A stretch of DNA of 64,000 nucleotides from Effrenium voratum (taxonomy: Eukaryota; Sar; Dinophyceae; Suessiales; Symbiodiniaceae): the NCBI GenBank assembly GCA_963377175.1, contig CAUJNA010003322.1:467928-531927 (forward strand), read 5' to 3'. The notes under the pieces are model-generated. The model saw only the letters and a list, made by a program, of their open reading frames with translations, was not told the origin of the DNA and made no database searches. Below are positions 1 to 10,607 of this stretch, in pieces. The translations under genes and the position numbers were made by a program. Within the stretch, counting starts at the first letter, position 1; the number at the start of each line of letters is the position of its first letter.

Positions 1-670
1 AAAGTCCTAGAGCGCTGTGGCTCGCATCCTGACATCACAAAGGTGACGTAGCCGCCACTACGCAGAAGTGATGGTAGGCAATCAGCTAGGCTAATTTCTT
101 ACAAGGTCCAAACTCACATTCCCCGTTGAGCAAACGTCAGTGTCGAGGCTTTCCCTCTCTCAGTCTTTGGGAACGCTTGCCACATCGAACTGGTGTTGCG
201 CGGGGTTACTCTCCAAAGATGCGGCCGGTCCACCACACACACAAAGTGAATCTGGCCGCGCTTTCCAAGCAGTTTGAGCCGGAGCGTGCGTAGTAATCAA
301 GCATGTGTCAACCGGCTTGAAGCAGCCTCAAAGTTGGAGCGTGACAAAACAATGAAGTGTGTGCGACATGCAGAATCTTGGTTTGGCCCTCATGAACGGT
401 TTGGCAGAGGTTCGCCCTAAGCTCCAGACCCAATCCACATCCCGATTGGGCTTGTGTTTTTCCAGGAGCCTCATCACCAATAAAGGGCTAGCGACAACGT
501 GTTCGCCGTTTCTCCCTGGCTTGAAGACGCTCAGGTCTTTTTCCAGAGTACATCATGCTGGCAGTGTTGTGCATGCCACGCACCTTGCACGCAAAAACAT
601 ACTGGGGCGTGGCAGGCCTTGGATGGAAAGGGCATCCCAAGACAGCTGGTGTTGTTTGACATTGCTGGTT
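1..670. other. Unassigned sequence
   Basis: I see no convincing gene here. A plus-strand open frame of 158 codons (359-835) overlaps open frames on the minus strand, and its composition does not look like a conserved protein. Confidence 0.4.
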
Positions 671-673
671 GTT

Positions 674-835
674 TCAATAGCCCGCCTTGAAGTTAGCCTG
701 GTCTTCGCAGCTTGGGCCTTGCAAGGACTGCGACGCCTGGACAAGTTGGCCCTGGGCGGTGCCACGCGGCAAGAACTTCTCAAGTGTGGCCAGGAGTTCT
801 TTGGCATGGCGCTCTCCAATTATGTCCGGCGCTGA
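674..835 (-). pseudogene. Coding-like fragment, product not recognised
   Basis: The minus frame gives about 53 residues with balanced, protein-like composition (for example GERHAKELLATLEKFLPRG), ending in a stop at 674. No start codon belongs clearly to it, and frames upstream and downstream break off. It may be an exon of a host gene or a remnant of a mobile element. It belongs to a run of similar minus-strand pieces down to 8.7 kb. The family is unknown. Confidence 0.25.
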
Positions 836-1646
836 GTCAAGCGATCGCGACTTTGGCAAACTTTGGTTTTTGGCAACGTGCCTCAGCATAAACCTGAGCT
901 GTGGTCTGAAGGGTTGGGGCCCGGCGGGAAGAACGACGCAGATAAACTGAGGATAGGTGGAGGAGAAATTGCTGACGTCCTAAGGTGAATGCGTAAGATA
1001 ACAGTGGTGACAGGAATAGTCGATCGGTGGAGGCTCAATGTTGAAGGCTATTGAAGGCATTCCAAGGCCAGCCGTGCAAGCCTCACTTTATCTCAGGTTA
1101 CGGCGGACGGGAAACTTCTGGCTCTTTGTCTTTGAAGAGAGGGGCAGTGCTGCCAGGTCCCGGTGTCCATTTGAGAATACTTTGCCGCAAGGAGTGTCTT
1201 CTGTGGACTTGGACTAAGCCCCTGTAAAACCCAGGCGACTTCAGCGCTGCCAACTAGGTCAAGTTTGTAAAACGAAGACGACCTCCAAAAAATAGCTCAT
1301 TTGCATTTTTGGGAAACACCAAGCCGGCCAGGAGCAACCGTTTTTCAGGCTTGTGGCAGAAGTCTTTGTCTTCCATATGAGTCACGGACAAAGTGCATGA
1401 AGACCACTTTAGTCAGGGGGGTACAATTTTGTCGAACGCATCTCAAAACCATGGAAAACGCTGAGAGGGGAGGCCTGCCAACTTGGGGGTGTTTTACAGT
1501 CACACACACACACCCAGCTGCGCGTACTGTTCTGTTAGTGCTTTCTGCTTTTCACGTGCCGCAGGAAACGCCTCCCCTCCCATTGGCCTTGCGTGCGCTC
1601 CCATCCAGCCTTACACGTTTCCTCTACCTCAGCAAAGTCGCCCTCC

Positions 1647-1830
1647 TCATGACGTTTTTGAAAACCCTGCGTTGAAAGGGGTGTGCCGGAGCTGCCAAAG
1701 TGCACTTTGGGAATGGAAAAATTGTTCTACCGACACCGGCATCTGCACATTTGCGCACGTCAGCGTGTTGCTTGCCACACTGCCTGCGTTCTGAATAATG
1801 GGGTACGTGGCTGCGGCGCCGCTTGACAGC
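1647..1830 (-). pseudogene. Coding-like fragment, product not recognised
   Basis: About 60 minus-strand codons have a protein-like mix of residues and end in a stop at 1647. The open frames on the opposite strand (1301-1675, 1823-2173) look less like protein. No domain was recognised. It could be an isolated exon or a relic. Confidence 0.2.
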
Positions 1831-2524
1831 TTGTAAGTCTGGCGCGGCAAGTAGAAGGAGCTTGGGCGTTACGCCCATGGAGTTGGACATAGCGCGCCAC
1901 GCGCCATGGCAACCGCTGATCCAGACAGATTCGTTCCTGGAGAAAATGCGAATTGCGATTGGGCTTTGGTTCCGCGAGTTATACATACTGCGCAAAGAAC
2001 ATGTTCGGGTGAAAGGCTATGTCCGACTTACGCCTTCGCCCTCGGCACAGGAAGCAGTGAACTCTGTGAAGCAGCTTGGCAGCACATGGGCAAGGTTTGT
2101 CAGTTGTGCGGACGGGGCTAGAGTGTGCTACAGCTTGATGTCCTACAAAGTTCAGAAACTCTTCCATCAATGATTTGCCTTGACAGTGTGGATGACAAGT
2201 TGGGCCTTGAGCCCGGAAAGAGACGATTGCAGAGCCACGCGCGTGGTGGGCCAAGTTCATTTCCGGAGAGTTCTACAACTGAGCGTTTGCCAGAGGCAGG
2301 CTGGTGGTGCGTGCAACTTCGCTTTATGCGGGGGTGGAACAGAAGTTGAAGACCCACCCTTGCAGTTTCAAGCTGCCTCCAGAGACAACACATGCCAGGT
2401 GAACCGCTTGTTGCAGAGGCGCCGCGGTATCGAGGTGTCGTCTATCCAGCAAGCCCGTGCTCTTTGGCAGGCAGAGCTACCGTGACGTTTCAGGGGGCTA
2501 GGAACAGGGAAGTGTATTTTTCGC

Positions 2525-2720
2525 TCACAGTTGAGTATTCCGGAGCACGCTGCCTTGTTTAGCGCAAAACTGTTCTGGCAAGGAAGAAGGCACCACGCGC
2601 AGCGCCGGGTCGTTTGCCAGCTTTGCTTTGTCATATCGAAGTGGGCCACAGACGCGCAGCAGGTGGATGGACGTTTGTTGGACATGAAGCAGGCAGATTA
2701 TGTTAACTCCTAGCTTATTT
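2525..2720 (-). pseudogene. Coding-like fragment, product not recognised
   Basis: The minus frame runs for roughly 65 codons with plausible composition (for example LLRVCGPLRYDKAKLANDP). There is no family match that I can name. Neighbouring minus fragments at 1.6 and 4.4 kb suggest one decayed gene or several relics. Confidence 0.2.
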
Positions 2721-2829
2721 TTGCATGGCTGACATTGTGTTTCACGGGCGCTTGAGTAGCAGTATGCAGCCCGCTGAGTTGACGTGGAAAGATACAGATG
2801 TTGCCAAAGGGCCAAGACAGCCAAAGGGC

Positions 2830-3330
2830 CAACAGATCCCCACCCCCTTAAAAATGAAAGTTTGGGGAGGCGCCCTTAAAGATTCCATTACTGGTTCCAG
2901 TTTCCCTTTGATGATGGGGAAGACTAGAGGAATGATATTGGGGGTCCCCCAGCCCGAATATTAATCTGAAAGCAGGTTGCAGTCTTTGGTGGCTGAAGCC
3001 GAAGCAGAAGTCAAGGTTGAGGGGGGGAGGTGTTGGGCAGACCAGTGTAATTTCATCAGCGACCCAAGGCTCCGGAAAGACTTTATGATCTAATCGTAAA
3101 TTAAGTCTGAAAGTTAGAACAACAAGTTACAAAGTTAACTTTTTCAAATTACAAACACTTAAAATGCACAACATCTACTTGAAACAATGAGTTTAAACTG
3201 GGCAAAATAACTTTTTTCGCGTGCTGGCGCGCGAGTGCGCGCACGCAACGCGACTGTGTTTGCGTCGAGCGGCTCTTGACAGTAGGGCCCCGCAATGCCA
3301 AGCCACCTTCGCTACAGATGTCAATGACTT
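2830..3330. other. Unassigned AT-richer spacer
   Basis: No gene is seen. Around 3090-3150 the text AAGTCTGAAAGTTAGAAC and related words recur in weak form near 5940-5990, so this may be old repeat DNA. Confidence 0.35.
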
Positions 3331-3970
3331 GGAATGTTTTGAGTTTGCTGAGAGTCTTGATGAGAGAAAATGTTCCAAAGAGTCTCGCTCACACTTTCGC
3401 TCGGCGGTGTGTTGGTTTTTTTCTGACACTCTTGCTGAGAGTCTTGCCGTGCTTACTGGCTTCTCGCCTCACAGTGTCGTCCAGCGTTGCGTTGTGATGT
3501 TTCCTGCTGAGGATTTGCTGAGAGTCTCGCCGACAGCAGGAAGTTGTTTGCGGACGAGCCTTGCTGAGAGCACAGGTTTCCAGTTTCGTTCGGCGTTGCG
3601 TTGCTTGTTTGGCGAATATTGGCTGTGAGTGCTGGCCGCTGAGAGTCTCGCTGGCAACTTTTGCTCAGCGTTGTGTTGAGAAGTCTCTGGTTGACAGTCT
3701 CGCCTAGAGTCTTGCTGAGAATTTGGTTGACAGTGACAGAACTAGTTGAAGGAGCCTTGTTGGGAGGATCTTGTTGACAATGTTTGTTGACAGAACTAGT
3801 GGAGGAAACATTGTTGAGAGGACCTTGCGGGGGTGTTTGTTGACAGATCTAGGTGAGGGGACCTTGTTGAGAGGACCTTGCTCAAAGAGTCCTTGACAGA
3901 ACTGTTTGTGGGAAACTTTGTTGTGAGGAGCTTGCAGAGAGAGCTGCTTGACAAAGCTACTTGAGGCTTG
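3330..3970. repeat. Degenerate TTGCTGAGAGTCTTG minisatellite
   Basis: Variants of TTGCTGAGAGTCTTG recur about a dozen times, drifting toward CCTTGTTGAGAGGACC in the second half. An isolated copy pair lies near 5768-5790. The open frames across this stretch on both strands (3221-3628 plus, 3704-4089 minus) follow from the repeat and are not listed as genes. Confidence 0.7.
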
Positions 3971-4427
3971 TTGGGAGCATGCTTTGGCTCTTTCCAACCC
4001 TTTCTGAAGCTGGCGAAAGCCTTAGAAAAGGCGCTGAGATGCAGCGTGGCGCACTGCGCTGGTGAGCCCTCAAAAAGAAAGCTGAGCACGCCTGTCAGCC
4101 CTACTTGTTAGTAGTTTGCCTGCCTTGTCTGGGAGCGCAGCCCTGTGCTGGCCAACACTTTGTTGCCTACAGTCTGGCTTCTGACATGGCGATTGCATCA
4201 GCAGCAGCTGGGGAGGCGCCAACGCCAACGGCGCAGAAACTACAGTGGCCGAGGCCATCGCCAAAGCCGCTGCGCCGCCTGCAGCCGTCATGTGCATCTT
4301 GGCCCCGGGTTTGTGCAACGCTTGGCTACGCACTGTGACTTGCACAGCTTCGGGGCTTACAACTGGAAAGCACGGATCCTTCAAAGCTGTCGTTCGCACA
4401 CAGCGTTCTGGGAGCCAGGTAGTCCAG

Positions 4428-4675
4428 TTAGTTGGCGCTTGTTTGAAGGGGCCGCCGGGCTATCTTCGGCCAGCGCCACGACTTGCAGGAGGTCAGTCGA
4501 AGTTGCGACCCAATCAATTGAGAAGCCTCGCCAGTGATGACAATCTCATTGCGCAGTTGCACTTGCAGCTCGTGTTGTGTGGCCCTAGCAAGAGTCGCTT
4601 CTTCAGCCAAAAGATCGGCTTAGTGCTGGAGGCGATCAGGCAAATGTTTGAGAGCGGCGTAAGGGTCCTCTCTTA
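4428..4675 (-). pseudogene. Coding-like fragment with an in-frame stop
   Basis: On the minus strand a helical, charged stretch runs on both sides of one in-frame TAA near 4627: DPYAALKHLPDRLQH before it and ADLLAEEATLARATQHELQV after it. The composition stays protein-like across the stop, which suggests a decayed gene rather than chance. I cannot name the family; a retroelement ORF or a coiled-coil host protein are both possible. Confidence 0.3.
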
Positions 4676-4790
4676 TTAAGCTTCGCCCCCCCGCACCCTA
4701 TCCAGCGCTTGGTCAAGCTTTTTGAAATTATGTTCGTAGCGCCGCCGTTGCACAAGGGTTCAGCATCACCATCCGCAAAAAGGCAAAGAC

Positions 4791-5366
4791 TTGCGCTCGA
4801 ACAGCTCCCGCACGGCCGGGCCGAGAAAACCGCAATCGTCAACTGCGCTTTCGAGCGCGATGGCCGTGGCGGGGTTTTCTTGTCTTTCGGGGACAACATG
4901 TTCAAAGAGGCAGCGGGGAGATTCAGCTCCGAGACGGCGACATCGACTACACACTCCTCTGGGCGGGGGACACGCATCCTTGTTGCGCAAGTCAGACAGA
5001 GCAGGCAACCAGCACGGCGTCGAGTTCTACGTCTTCAAGGCACGCAGGACGCGTGCTTTTTCGGTTGCTTGCAAACACGGGCAGGACATCAATGTCAAGA
5101 AGACCGCAGGCAAGCGCAGCTCGTTGGAGATGCCGCGCCGTCCGCCGAAGTCTCGGAAGTGCGGCTCCCCGCCGCAAACGGTGGCTGTCGAGCTCGCTCG
5201 CCTTCACCTTGCCCAGGAAGGTTTTCTTGCGCGTTGTTCCCGGAAACTCCGGAGCCCTTTTCGCTGGGGGCGGCGTCCTCCAGGGCCTCGGGGCCCAACG
5301 GTGCCGACGGCGAGGGCCTGGGTGACGGGGCATGTTGAAGCAGCCTTTGGGCAAGGCTTGCAGTAG
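4791..5366 (+). CDS. Open frame in GC-rich DNA, unrecognised
   Basis: This frame of 191 codons opens with ATG and contains a protein-like middle (for example GVEFYVFKARRTRAFSVAC) followed by a basic stretch. The other plus frames and the minus strand are also open here because GC-rich DNA has few stops, so reading-frame evidence is weak. No domain or signal was seen. It may be spurious; the minus frame ending at 4992 is an equally fair candidate. Confidence 0.2.
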   Translation: MRSNSSRTAGPRKPQSSTALSSAMAVAGFSCLSGTTCSKRQRGDSAPRRRHRLHTPLGGGHASLLRKSDRAGNQHGVEFYVFKARRTRAFSVACKHGQDINVKKTAGKRSSLEMPRRPPKSRKCGSPPQTVAVELARLHLAQEGFLARCSRKLRSPFRWGRRPPGPRGPTVPTARAWVTGHVEAAFGQGLQ

Positions 5367-5384
5367 CTCACTTCTAAGCCACTC

Positions 5385-5858
5385 TTGCGTATAGGCCTCA
5401 CTTGCCGTGTTCCTTGGCCCTCCCGCGCCAGATCTCCGTGCTCAACCAAATCAATAATCTTCGGAAAGTTCAACGATAAGCCAGTGAACGCGGCCCACTC
5501 GAAGGAGCTGCTGTGCCAGGTAGGGCCGTGCTTTGTCGATAGAGGCAAGTTGCTAAAGCTCCCCGATGAGCGCCTTGAGAAGTATTTTGACTTGGTTTTT
5601 TGCCTGCGCACAGTCTCTTCTGCAATGCCTTCCTCAAAACTCCTGTCTGTGAAGGTTTTGTTTTGTGGGTGCTTTGAAGGGAATAAGCGAAAGTTTCCAC
5701 GGCTGCAGGCTGCTCCTACCCTCACTGATCTTCAGAAAGTGCGGAAACATGACGGTATGACGTGGATTGCTGAGAGTCTTGTTGAGAGTCGGCAAATCGA
5801 AGTCGTGACAGAAGTTCGGTTTCCGCATATGATTGCGTCGCTGAGGGTTCTGTGCTAG
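5385..5858 (+). CDS. Open frame of 157 codons, unrecognised
   Basis: An ATG-initiated frame with mixed composition, including the stretch KLLKLPDERLEKYFDLVFCL. A minus-strand frame of 173 codons (5204-5725) covers the same DNA and cannot be excluded. The 3' part contains two copies of the TTGCTGAGAGTCTTG repeat, so at least the C-terminal end is probably repeat-derived. No family was recognised. Confidence 0.25.
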   Translation: MRIGLTCRVPWPSRARSPCSTKSIIFGKFNDKPVNAAHSKELLCQVGPCFVDRGKLLKLPDERLEKYFDLVFCLRTVSSAMPSSKLLSVKVLFCGCFEGNKRKFPRLQAAPTLTDLQKVRKHDGMTWIAESLVESRQIEVVTEVRFPHMIASLRVLC

Positions 5859-6119
5859 GGCTCTTGGATGATGATCTGCGTGTGGCATCGGATTTTCAGT
5901 TTTTGAAGGTCACAGGGCAAGTTAAAAATGACCCCGCAGTTAAGACTTAATCCTAAACTAAGTCTTAAAGTTAAGACGTCCCGTTTTCTGTCTTATCGGA
6001 GCCTTGGTGTGGTGCGCAGTAAGACGGCGAACTAGCTTGTGTAGGGCAATGGATCTTGGCGCACCACCAAGACGTTTAGCGTTGTTTGAACAGATGAACG
6101 GTATAGTTGCTTGAGCAAC

Positions 6120-6485
6120 TTATGCTCTCCGAGCACGCAAGGTGTTCTTCCTGCAAGACCGCTGCTTGGCATTGAAAGTAGGGTGGTCGACGGGCCACTT
6201 GTTGAAAATTGGTTTTGCCAACAACTCAAAGCCATCTTTTGCTGATAGCAAGTCTGCGCAGTACTTGTTCCAGCTGTTCAAAAAGTCGTGAAAGACATGT
6301 CCGGCGCACAAACCTTTGTCTAGAGCTTCCCTCAAGTGTGCTACCGTTGAGGAGTAGAGGACTTGGAGAGCGACTTGCCTGCAGAGACGCTTCTCGCCCT
6401 TTGAAGCTTTCATTGCGAGTGTGACGGGGCATAGTGAGACATAGCGCAAGACCGACGATATAGGTTGCACAACAAGCCATAGCAT
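6120..6485 (-). pseudogene. Coding-like fragment, product not recognised
   Basis: The minus frame holds about 120 codons. The segment near 6180-6360 is strongly protein-like, with short helical words such as LREALDKGLCAGHVFHDFL followed by an aromatic-rich stretch. The frame closes at 6120. Fragments with the same orientation and quality follow at 7.2 and 7.9-8.6 kb, so these could be exons of one gene with lost or unresolved introns. Family unknown. Confidence 0.35.
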
Positions 6486-6880
6486 GTTGGGCTAGGTGAG
6501 ATTCATGAGCGCAAGCAGGTGGCATTCACAGGCGGGCTTGGCGCGGGCCTTAGCTTTGGCGACCGCCCGATGCTGAAACCTAATCCCAAGCTTAACTGTC
6601 AAAAACTTAGACGGCCCAGTCTTCTCCTTTTGGGTCGGCTTACGCCTTTACAAGGATGGCGCGTGCCACTGCGGGCGTGTGCCACCAGAGATTGCGCACA
6701 TTGCTGGTCCCTTCAGCTGCTCAACATAGTGGCGTAACTTTGGCCATCGGCGCGCTGGAGGGAACCTGCAGAAAAGCCACCAAGGAGGCAGAACTCGCGG
6801 TCACCGTGCCTACGGGGATGGCATGGCTGCTCGTCCTTCTCGCAATCAAGCGGGATAAGGGCTTTTAAGGAATCAGCTGT

Positions 6881-7078
6881 TCATGAGACGCGCTTGTCCA
6901 GTAGTCCCTGTTTTTCTTCATGTTTCAGGACATTCCGCTGCTTAGCAGCATGATCGCGGAGCTCGACTCGGCTATTGCTGGGCACACGCTTATCATTAAC
7001 TCCTCCACCATTGTGTTTCAGACGCTTGGTTGGCAATGGTGCGGGAGATCCAGCGGGGCAAGCTTGTCGCCGTAGCAA
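6881..7078 (-). pseudogene. Possible coding fragment, unrecognised
   Basis: A short minus open frame rich in Lys and Arg. Support is weak; it is listed because it lies in line with the better minus fragments on either side. Confidence 0.15.
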
Positions 7079-7234
7079 GTGAACTGTTTTGTAGGACGAA
7101 TTTGAGTTGCTGATTTTGTCAATCAGTTATTCGGCAGCTTGTCCCACGTCCCGGGTGCAACGGTCATGTTCCAAGGTTGCATATGACGCATAGTGAGCAA
7201 ACGCACGAAAAGAATGCCAGCTCAAACACAACGG

Positions 7235-7400
7235 TCTGAGGAAAGCCAGCCAGTTGGCTTCTTTGCCGCCAGAGAAGGTTGATCACATGCTGCTTGGAAA
7301 TTACACGCTGATTCAATCAAGTTGCGGAGAAGGCGGTTGGCGCCACGGAACATCTTCCACATCGGCCAAGTTTTGCCCATGTTGGTAACGTGCGGAGACA
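7235..7400 (-). pseudogene. Coding-like fragment, product not recognised
   Basis: The minus frame gives about 50 protein-like residues (for example MFRGANRLLRNLIESACNF). Its end and start are not marked by clear splice sites. It may belong with the fragments at 6.1-6.5 and 7.9-8.6 kb. Confidence 0.3.
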
Positions 7401-7544
7401 TGAGGTTTGAAGACATCAAGGTGAAGCCGAATATGAAGACAGGCGATGGTGTTGGCAAGCAGCAACTGTGTGGCAAAAGGAATCAGTCATCACACAGAGG
7501 GCAAGCAAGCTGTTGGTGTGCTTGTGGCTGGGCGCTATTTGTTC

Positions 7545-7660
7545 TCTCCCTCTCTCTCTCTTTCTCGTGTGTGCGTTTGCGTGCTTGAGTTTGTCTCCGC
7601 GTGTGTGTGTGTGTGTGTTTTTTTTTTTAATTTTTGTGTGTGTGTGTATGTTCGTATATG
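7545..7660. repeat. CT-rich then GT microsatellite
   Basis: Runs of TC dinucleotides pass into GT dinucleotides interrupted by a T tract. Open frames spanning this stretch are by-products of the repeat. Confidence 0.9.
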
Positions 7661-7889
7661 ACTGTGCTCATGTGTGTATTGGGATACGTACATCTCTATT
7701 TTTATGTAGCAACTGTGTGACCTGAGTACCTGATGTGCAAACGTGCTGGTTGGGGTGATGTAAGTCGAAATTGCATGTGAACTGTTGACAGGTGCTGCAG
7801 ATGTGCTTCACAACTCTGTCTGTTTTTGTTGGCCCAAATGTACGGCAAATGTCCGGAGACACAAAATTGTTGACCATGTAGATCGTTGT

Positions 7890-8582
7890 CTACTCAGTCC
7901 TCATGTGCTTCTTGTCTTCCAGAATGTCTGTAGAGGATGAGCCCGATGTAGTCAGCCCCTTCCTGTACGCATTGATCTTTTTGATGGACTCAGGGAAGAT
8001 CGCGTTGTTCTTCGATTCGAGGGAAGCTGCGTGTTCGCAGTCTCCTTTCATTTGTTCCAAAGGTTTCACCGAGCTTGTAGCAAGTTTGTAATCGAAACCA
8101 CATACGGCTCATGTAGTCAAAAGTCAAGAGCTGTCAAGCCAGTGTAGCCCAGTGCCTGCGCTGGGCCTCAAAAAACGTGTCCTTTTCCTGTGCGTTCTCG
8201 GGCGCCGTGTTGAAGGCGCGGAGATTGCCCAAGTCCCAAGTGTACAAGTTGTAGATGTCGAAAGTGCATGTTCTGTGTGTAGCGCGCCAGGCCATGATGG
8301 TGTCGCGTTCCGTTGTGCTCAGGGGCTATGTTGCGTTGGAGTTAATCTGTACTTGCTGCAACATGTGTCCGCGGTTGAATGTGTTCACTTTCGAACGGGA
8401 TGTCAAAGCAAGGATATATTCTTGACGCTGCGCGCCCGTACAACGCCGATGTCTGAGAGCGATGTATATAGTCATCCTGTCGTTGTGTCTCTCCGGCATG
8501 CATGTCTCCTTGAACACTGGCAGAAGCGTAATTGCTGCATGTCCATTTCTGGATGTGTCAACGGCAATGCAACCTTCAGACC
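7890..8582 (-). pseudogene. Decayed minus-strand gene, several frames
   Basis: Consecutive minus-strand segments look coding but switch frame and contain stops. Near 8582-8326 there is an 80-codon frame (with EGCIAVDTSRNGHAAITLLP). Near 8280-8155 another reads YNLYTWDLGNLRAFNTAPEN and on to a TGA. Near 8108-7890 a third reads HAASLESKNNAIFPESIKK and ends at TAG (7892-7890). The order and common strand suggest one gene damaged by frameshifts, or exons with unresolved introns. No family was recognised. Confidence 0.35.
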
Positions 8583-8889
8583 AAATTCATGTATGCAGAA
8601 AAGGCTGCAAGCGTTTGTCATGTAGCCAAGATCTCACGCAAACTGTGTTCAAGAAAGCGGTGTCGCAAAACGGGGTTGACCCATGGCTATGTACCTACCC
8701 AAAAATGTATCCACGCCTGGCTGACATGTAGTTGTGAAACAAGCGCGTGTACTGCGCAACTCTTATTTAACATCCCGCGCACAGTTTGAAACTGGTTGCA
8801 GTCGCAGCGCAGGTCAACTGTGTACATGTGCTTGTTGCGTGCGCCACAGCCGACAAACTTTGTCTGTCAGTTGGGTTTCCTTTTTGGTT

Positions 8890-9480
8890 TTACTTTGTGC
8901 GTTGCCATGGTTTTGGATAGACAAGTTGTTGTGTGAAGGGGTGTCGCAGCTCAATGTGTTTTGCCTGCTTGGATGTACCTTCTCTCATTGAAATTGACTT
9001 GGCTGCGCCGCCGTCTGCGTGTATCCGTTTGTTGGTGCCGAATGCTTCCTTGATGAAGTTGCTGGTGTAGAGGCTCTCTTGTGCTGCTGAACCGATTGCG
9101 TACAGCAGTTCTGATTCTGCTGGTGAAAGTGCTCTTGTTGCTTGAATTATGTTTCCACAGTGTGTTGCTGCCCACGATGCCCAGTTGGCATCTGTGTTTT
9201 TTAACCCTTGCATAACGCACGACCTCCATGTGACGAACATGCGCGCCCGGGCAACCAGCAAAAGGAACAAAGCCAGCAAACCAACCAAAACGAGGCCCAG
9301 TTGGCATCTGTGTATGTGTCGATGTTGAGTGGGGTTTGCTTGTCCTGTAGCTGTATCTTGGGTCGCGAGTTGTGTCTCATGCGCCTTGTGCCCTCGAGGT
9401 ACCTTACCATGTGCTTGAGTTTCTTGTTGTCAATCTGTTTGGCGCTTGTAGTAATCCTGCTAGGTCCTTCTCTCCATGGC
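8890..9480 (-). pseudogene. Copia RNase H region, split by a 97-bp insertion
   Basis: Upstream of the insertion the frame reads LKHMVRYLEGTRRM and TYTDANWAS. Downstream it reads DANWASWAATHCG, then LSPAESELLYAIGSAAQESL, then the stretch ending KQAKHIELRHPFTQQLV. The 'DADWAG', 'SSxEAELxAxxxxxxE' and 'HIExRxxxxQ' blocks are the standard copia RNase H signature. The Asp and Glu positions are largely kept, although the gene is broken. Confidence 0.75.
9198..9294 (-). mobile_element. 97-bp insertion with 19-bp target duplication, possible short retroposon
   Basis: The 19-mer GCCCAGTTGGCATCTGTGT is present at 9179-9197 and 9295-9313. The block between ends, on the minus strand, in a run of five to six A next to the duplication. 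A long target duplication and an A tail fit retroposition of a small RNA. Part of the minus strand (CATGTTCGTCACATGG followed by AGGTCGTGCG) vaguely recalls an anticodon arm and a T arm, so a tRNA-derived SINE is possible but not shown. Confidence 0.6.
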
Positions 9481-9604
9481 TGATGTCTGGCCCTGTGTAT
9501 GCTGTCATTGCGTCTTGCCAACTGCCTGTGTTGGTGGTCAAGCGGTGCTTGTCTTCTGCTGCACCTTTCATGTGACACTGGTGATGGTGCTGGGTCGCGT
9601 GTAG

Positions 9605-10002
9605 TCATGCCCGAGTCTTCCAGGACGGTGCCAACGTAGTTGTTTTCCAAACTGGTGTCGATGTAGCTGGCTTTGTGCAAGTGTTCCTGCCAAGGAGATG
9701 TATGGTTGTTCCTACGTTGAGGTTGCCCGCGTGTCTCAGCAAGACTTCTTCCTTTTTTCTGCTGAATTGCTTTGCTTTCCTTCGAGTCGGAGATCGTCTG
9801 CATAGGTCTTTTTCTCTGAAGACATTGCCTTCTGTTGTGCGTGTCACAAGCGCAAGTGTGACTCTGAGAATGTGTGCTATGTGGTCTTGCCATTGTTTTG
9901 GTGAAGGCCGTGCGCCGTATATTTTTTTCAGCCGCCGCATGATGTGTTTGTTTGGTCTGTTTGGTTTGTTGTAAAGTTCTTGCGGCGGTCCCACTACCAA
10001 CT
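9605..10002 (-). pseudogene. Copia reverse transcriptase, middle part
   Basis: Directly after the insertion the frame resumes with VVGPPQELYNKPN and HIMRRLKKIYGARPSPKQWQ, then the stretch around ILRVTLALVTRTTEGNVF. The 'WRLxKAxYGLRxSPKxWQ' block is a hallmark of copia reverse transcriptase just before the YxDD region. The catalytic YVDD itself is not readable and is probably lost to decay near 9700. Confidence 0.7.
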
Positions 10003-10010
10003 GGTCGAGG

Positions 10011-10125
10011 GGTCGCTTGTGACCTGTTTTTTTGGTCGCTTGTGACCTGTTTTTTTGGTCGCTTGTGACTTGTGTTTTTGGTCGCTTGTGACCTGTGTTT
10101 TTGGTCGCTTGTGACCTGCCGTAGT
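10011..10125. repeat. 23-bp tandem repeat, five copies
   Basis: Copies start at 10011, 10034, 10057, 10080 and 10103. Each begins with the near-palindrome GGTCGCTTGTGACC followed by a T-rich spacer. It forms the left end of the 605-bp insertion. Confidence 0.9.
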
Positions 10126-10179
10126 TTCACGCTTTTGACGCACGCACCGGCGCACTTGGCACCCAGGCACCCAGACACC

Positions 10180-10545
10180 CACCCCGCCCCAACCCCCACC
10201 CCATGTCTCACCCCACCCCCCCCCCCCAATACCCCACCCCGGCTGTTGCGCGTGCGTGGCGCGGGCGCATGTGAGGGCGTGGATGCAGCGCTTGGGGGCG
10301 CGTGAGCGGGTGTGCCCCACCCCGCGCCACCCCACCCCACCCCCGCCACAGTGCTAGGCGGGTGCGCGTGAGCGGGTGTGCTTATTGGGTGGTAGGCGTG
10401 GATGCAGGGCTGGGCAAGCGGGTGTGCCCCACCCCCACCCCCACCCCCACCACCCCACCCCACACCACCCCACGGATGCAGTGCTGGGGCCCACCCCCAC
10501 CCACCCCCACATCCACCCCCACTTGTCACAAGTGATTTCGGGTTG
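10180..10545. repeat. C-rich tract with G-quadruplex potential
   Basis: CCCCACC-type runs recur many times, so the minus strand carries repeated runs of three to five G separated by one to three bases. This could fold into G-quadruplexes. It lies inside the 605-bp insertion and gives Gly/Trp-rich frames on the minus strand that are not genes. Confidence 0.8.
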
Positions 10546-10607
10546 CAAGGAAAGTGACCTAGAGTCGCAAGTGACCGGATGGGTGGGTCGCAAGTGACCC
10601 CACAGCC

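Larger units (their letters stand above)
10003..10607. mobile_element. 605-bp insertion in reverse transcriptase, 9-bp target duplication
   Basis: The 9-mer CTACCAACT occurs at 9994-10002 and again at 10608-10616, on both sides of this block. Removing the block and one copy rejoins the reverse-transcriptase frame (upstream DVSVALLHAAA, downstream VVGPPQELY and RRLKKIYGARPSPK). The left end has five 23-bp repeats, each starting GGTCGCTTGTGACC (10011, 10034, 10057, 10080, 10103). The right end has GTCGCAAGTGACC motifs in the opposite sense near 10564-10600. The interior is C-rich. No coding capacity was seen, so it would be non-autonomous. Confidence 0.75.

Noticed and set aside
9201..10529. 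Minus frame of 442 codons as a single protein
   Set aside because: It mixes a G-rich repeat translation, the antisense of a 23-bp tandem repeat, and only at its end copia RNase H; it crosses an insertion and is not one gene.
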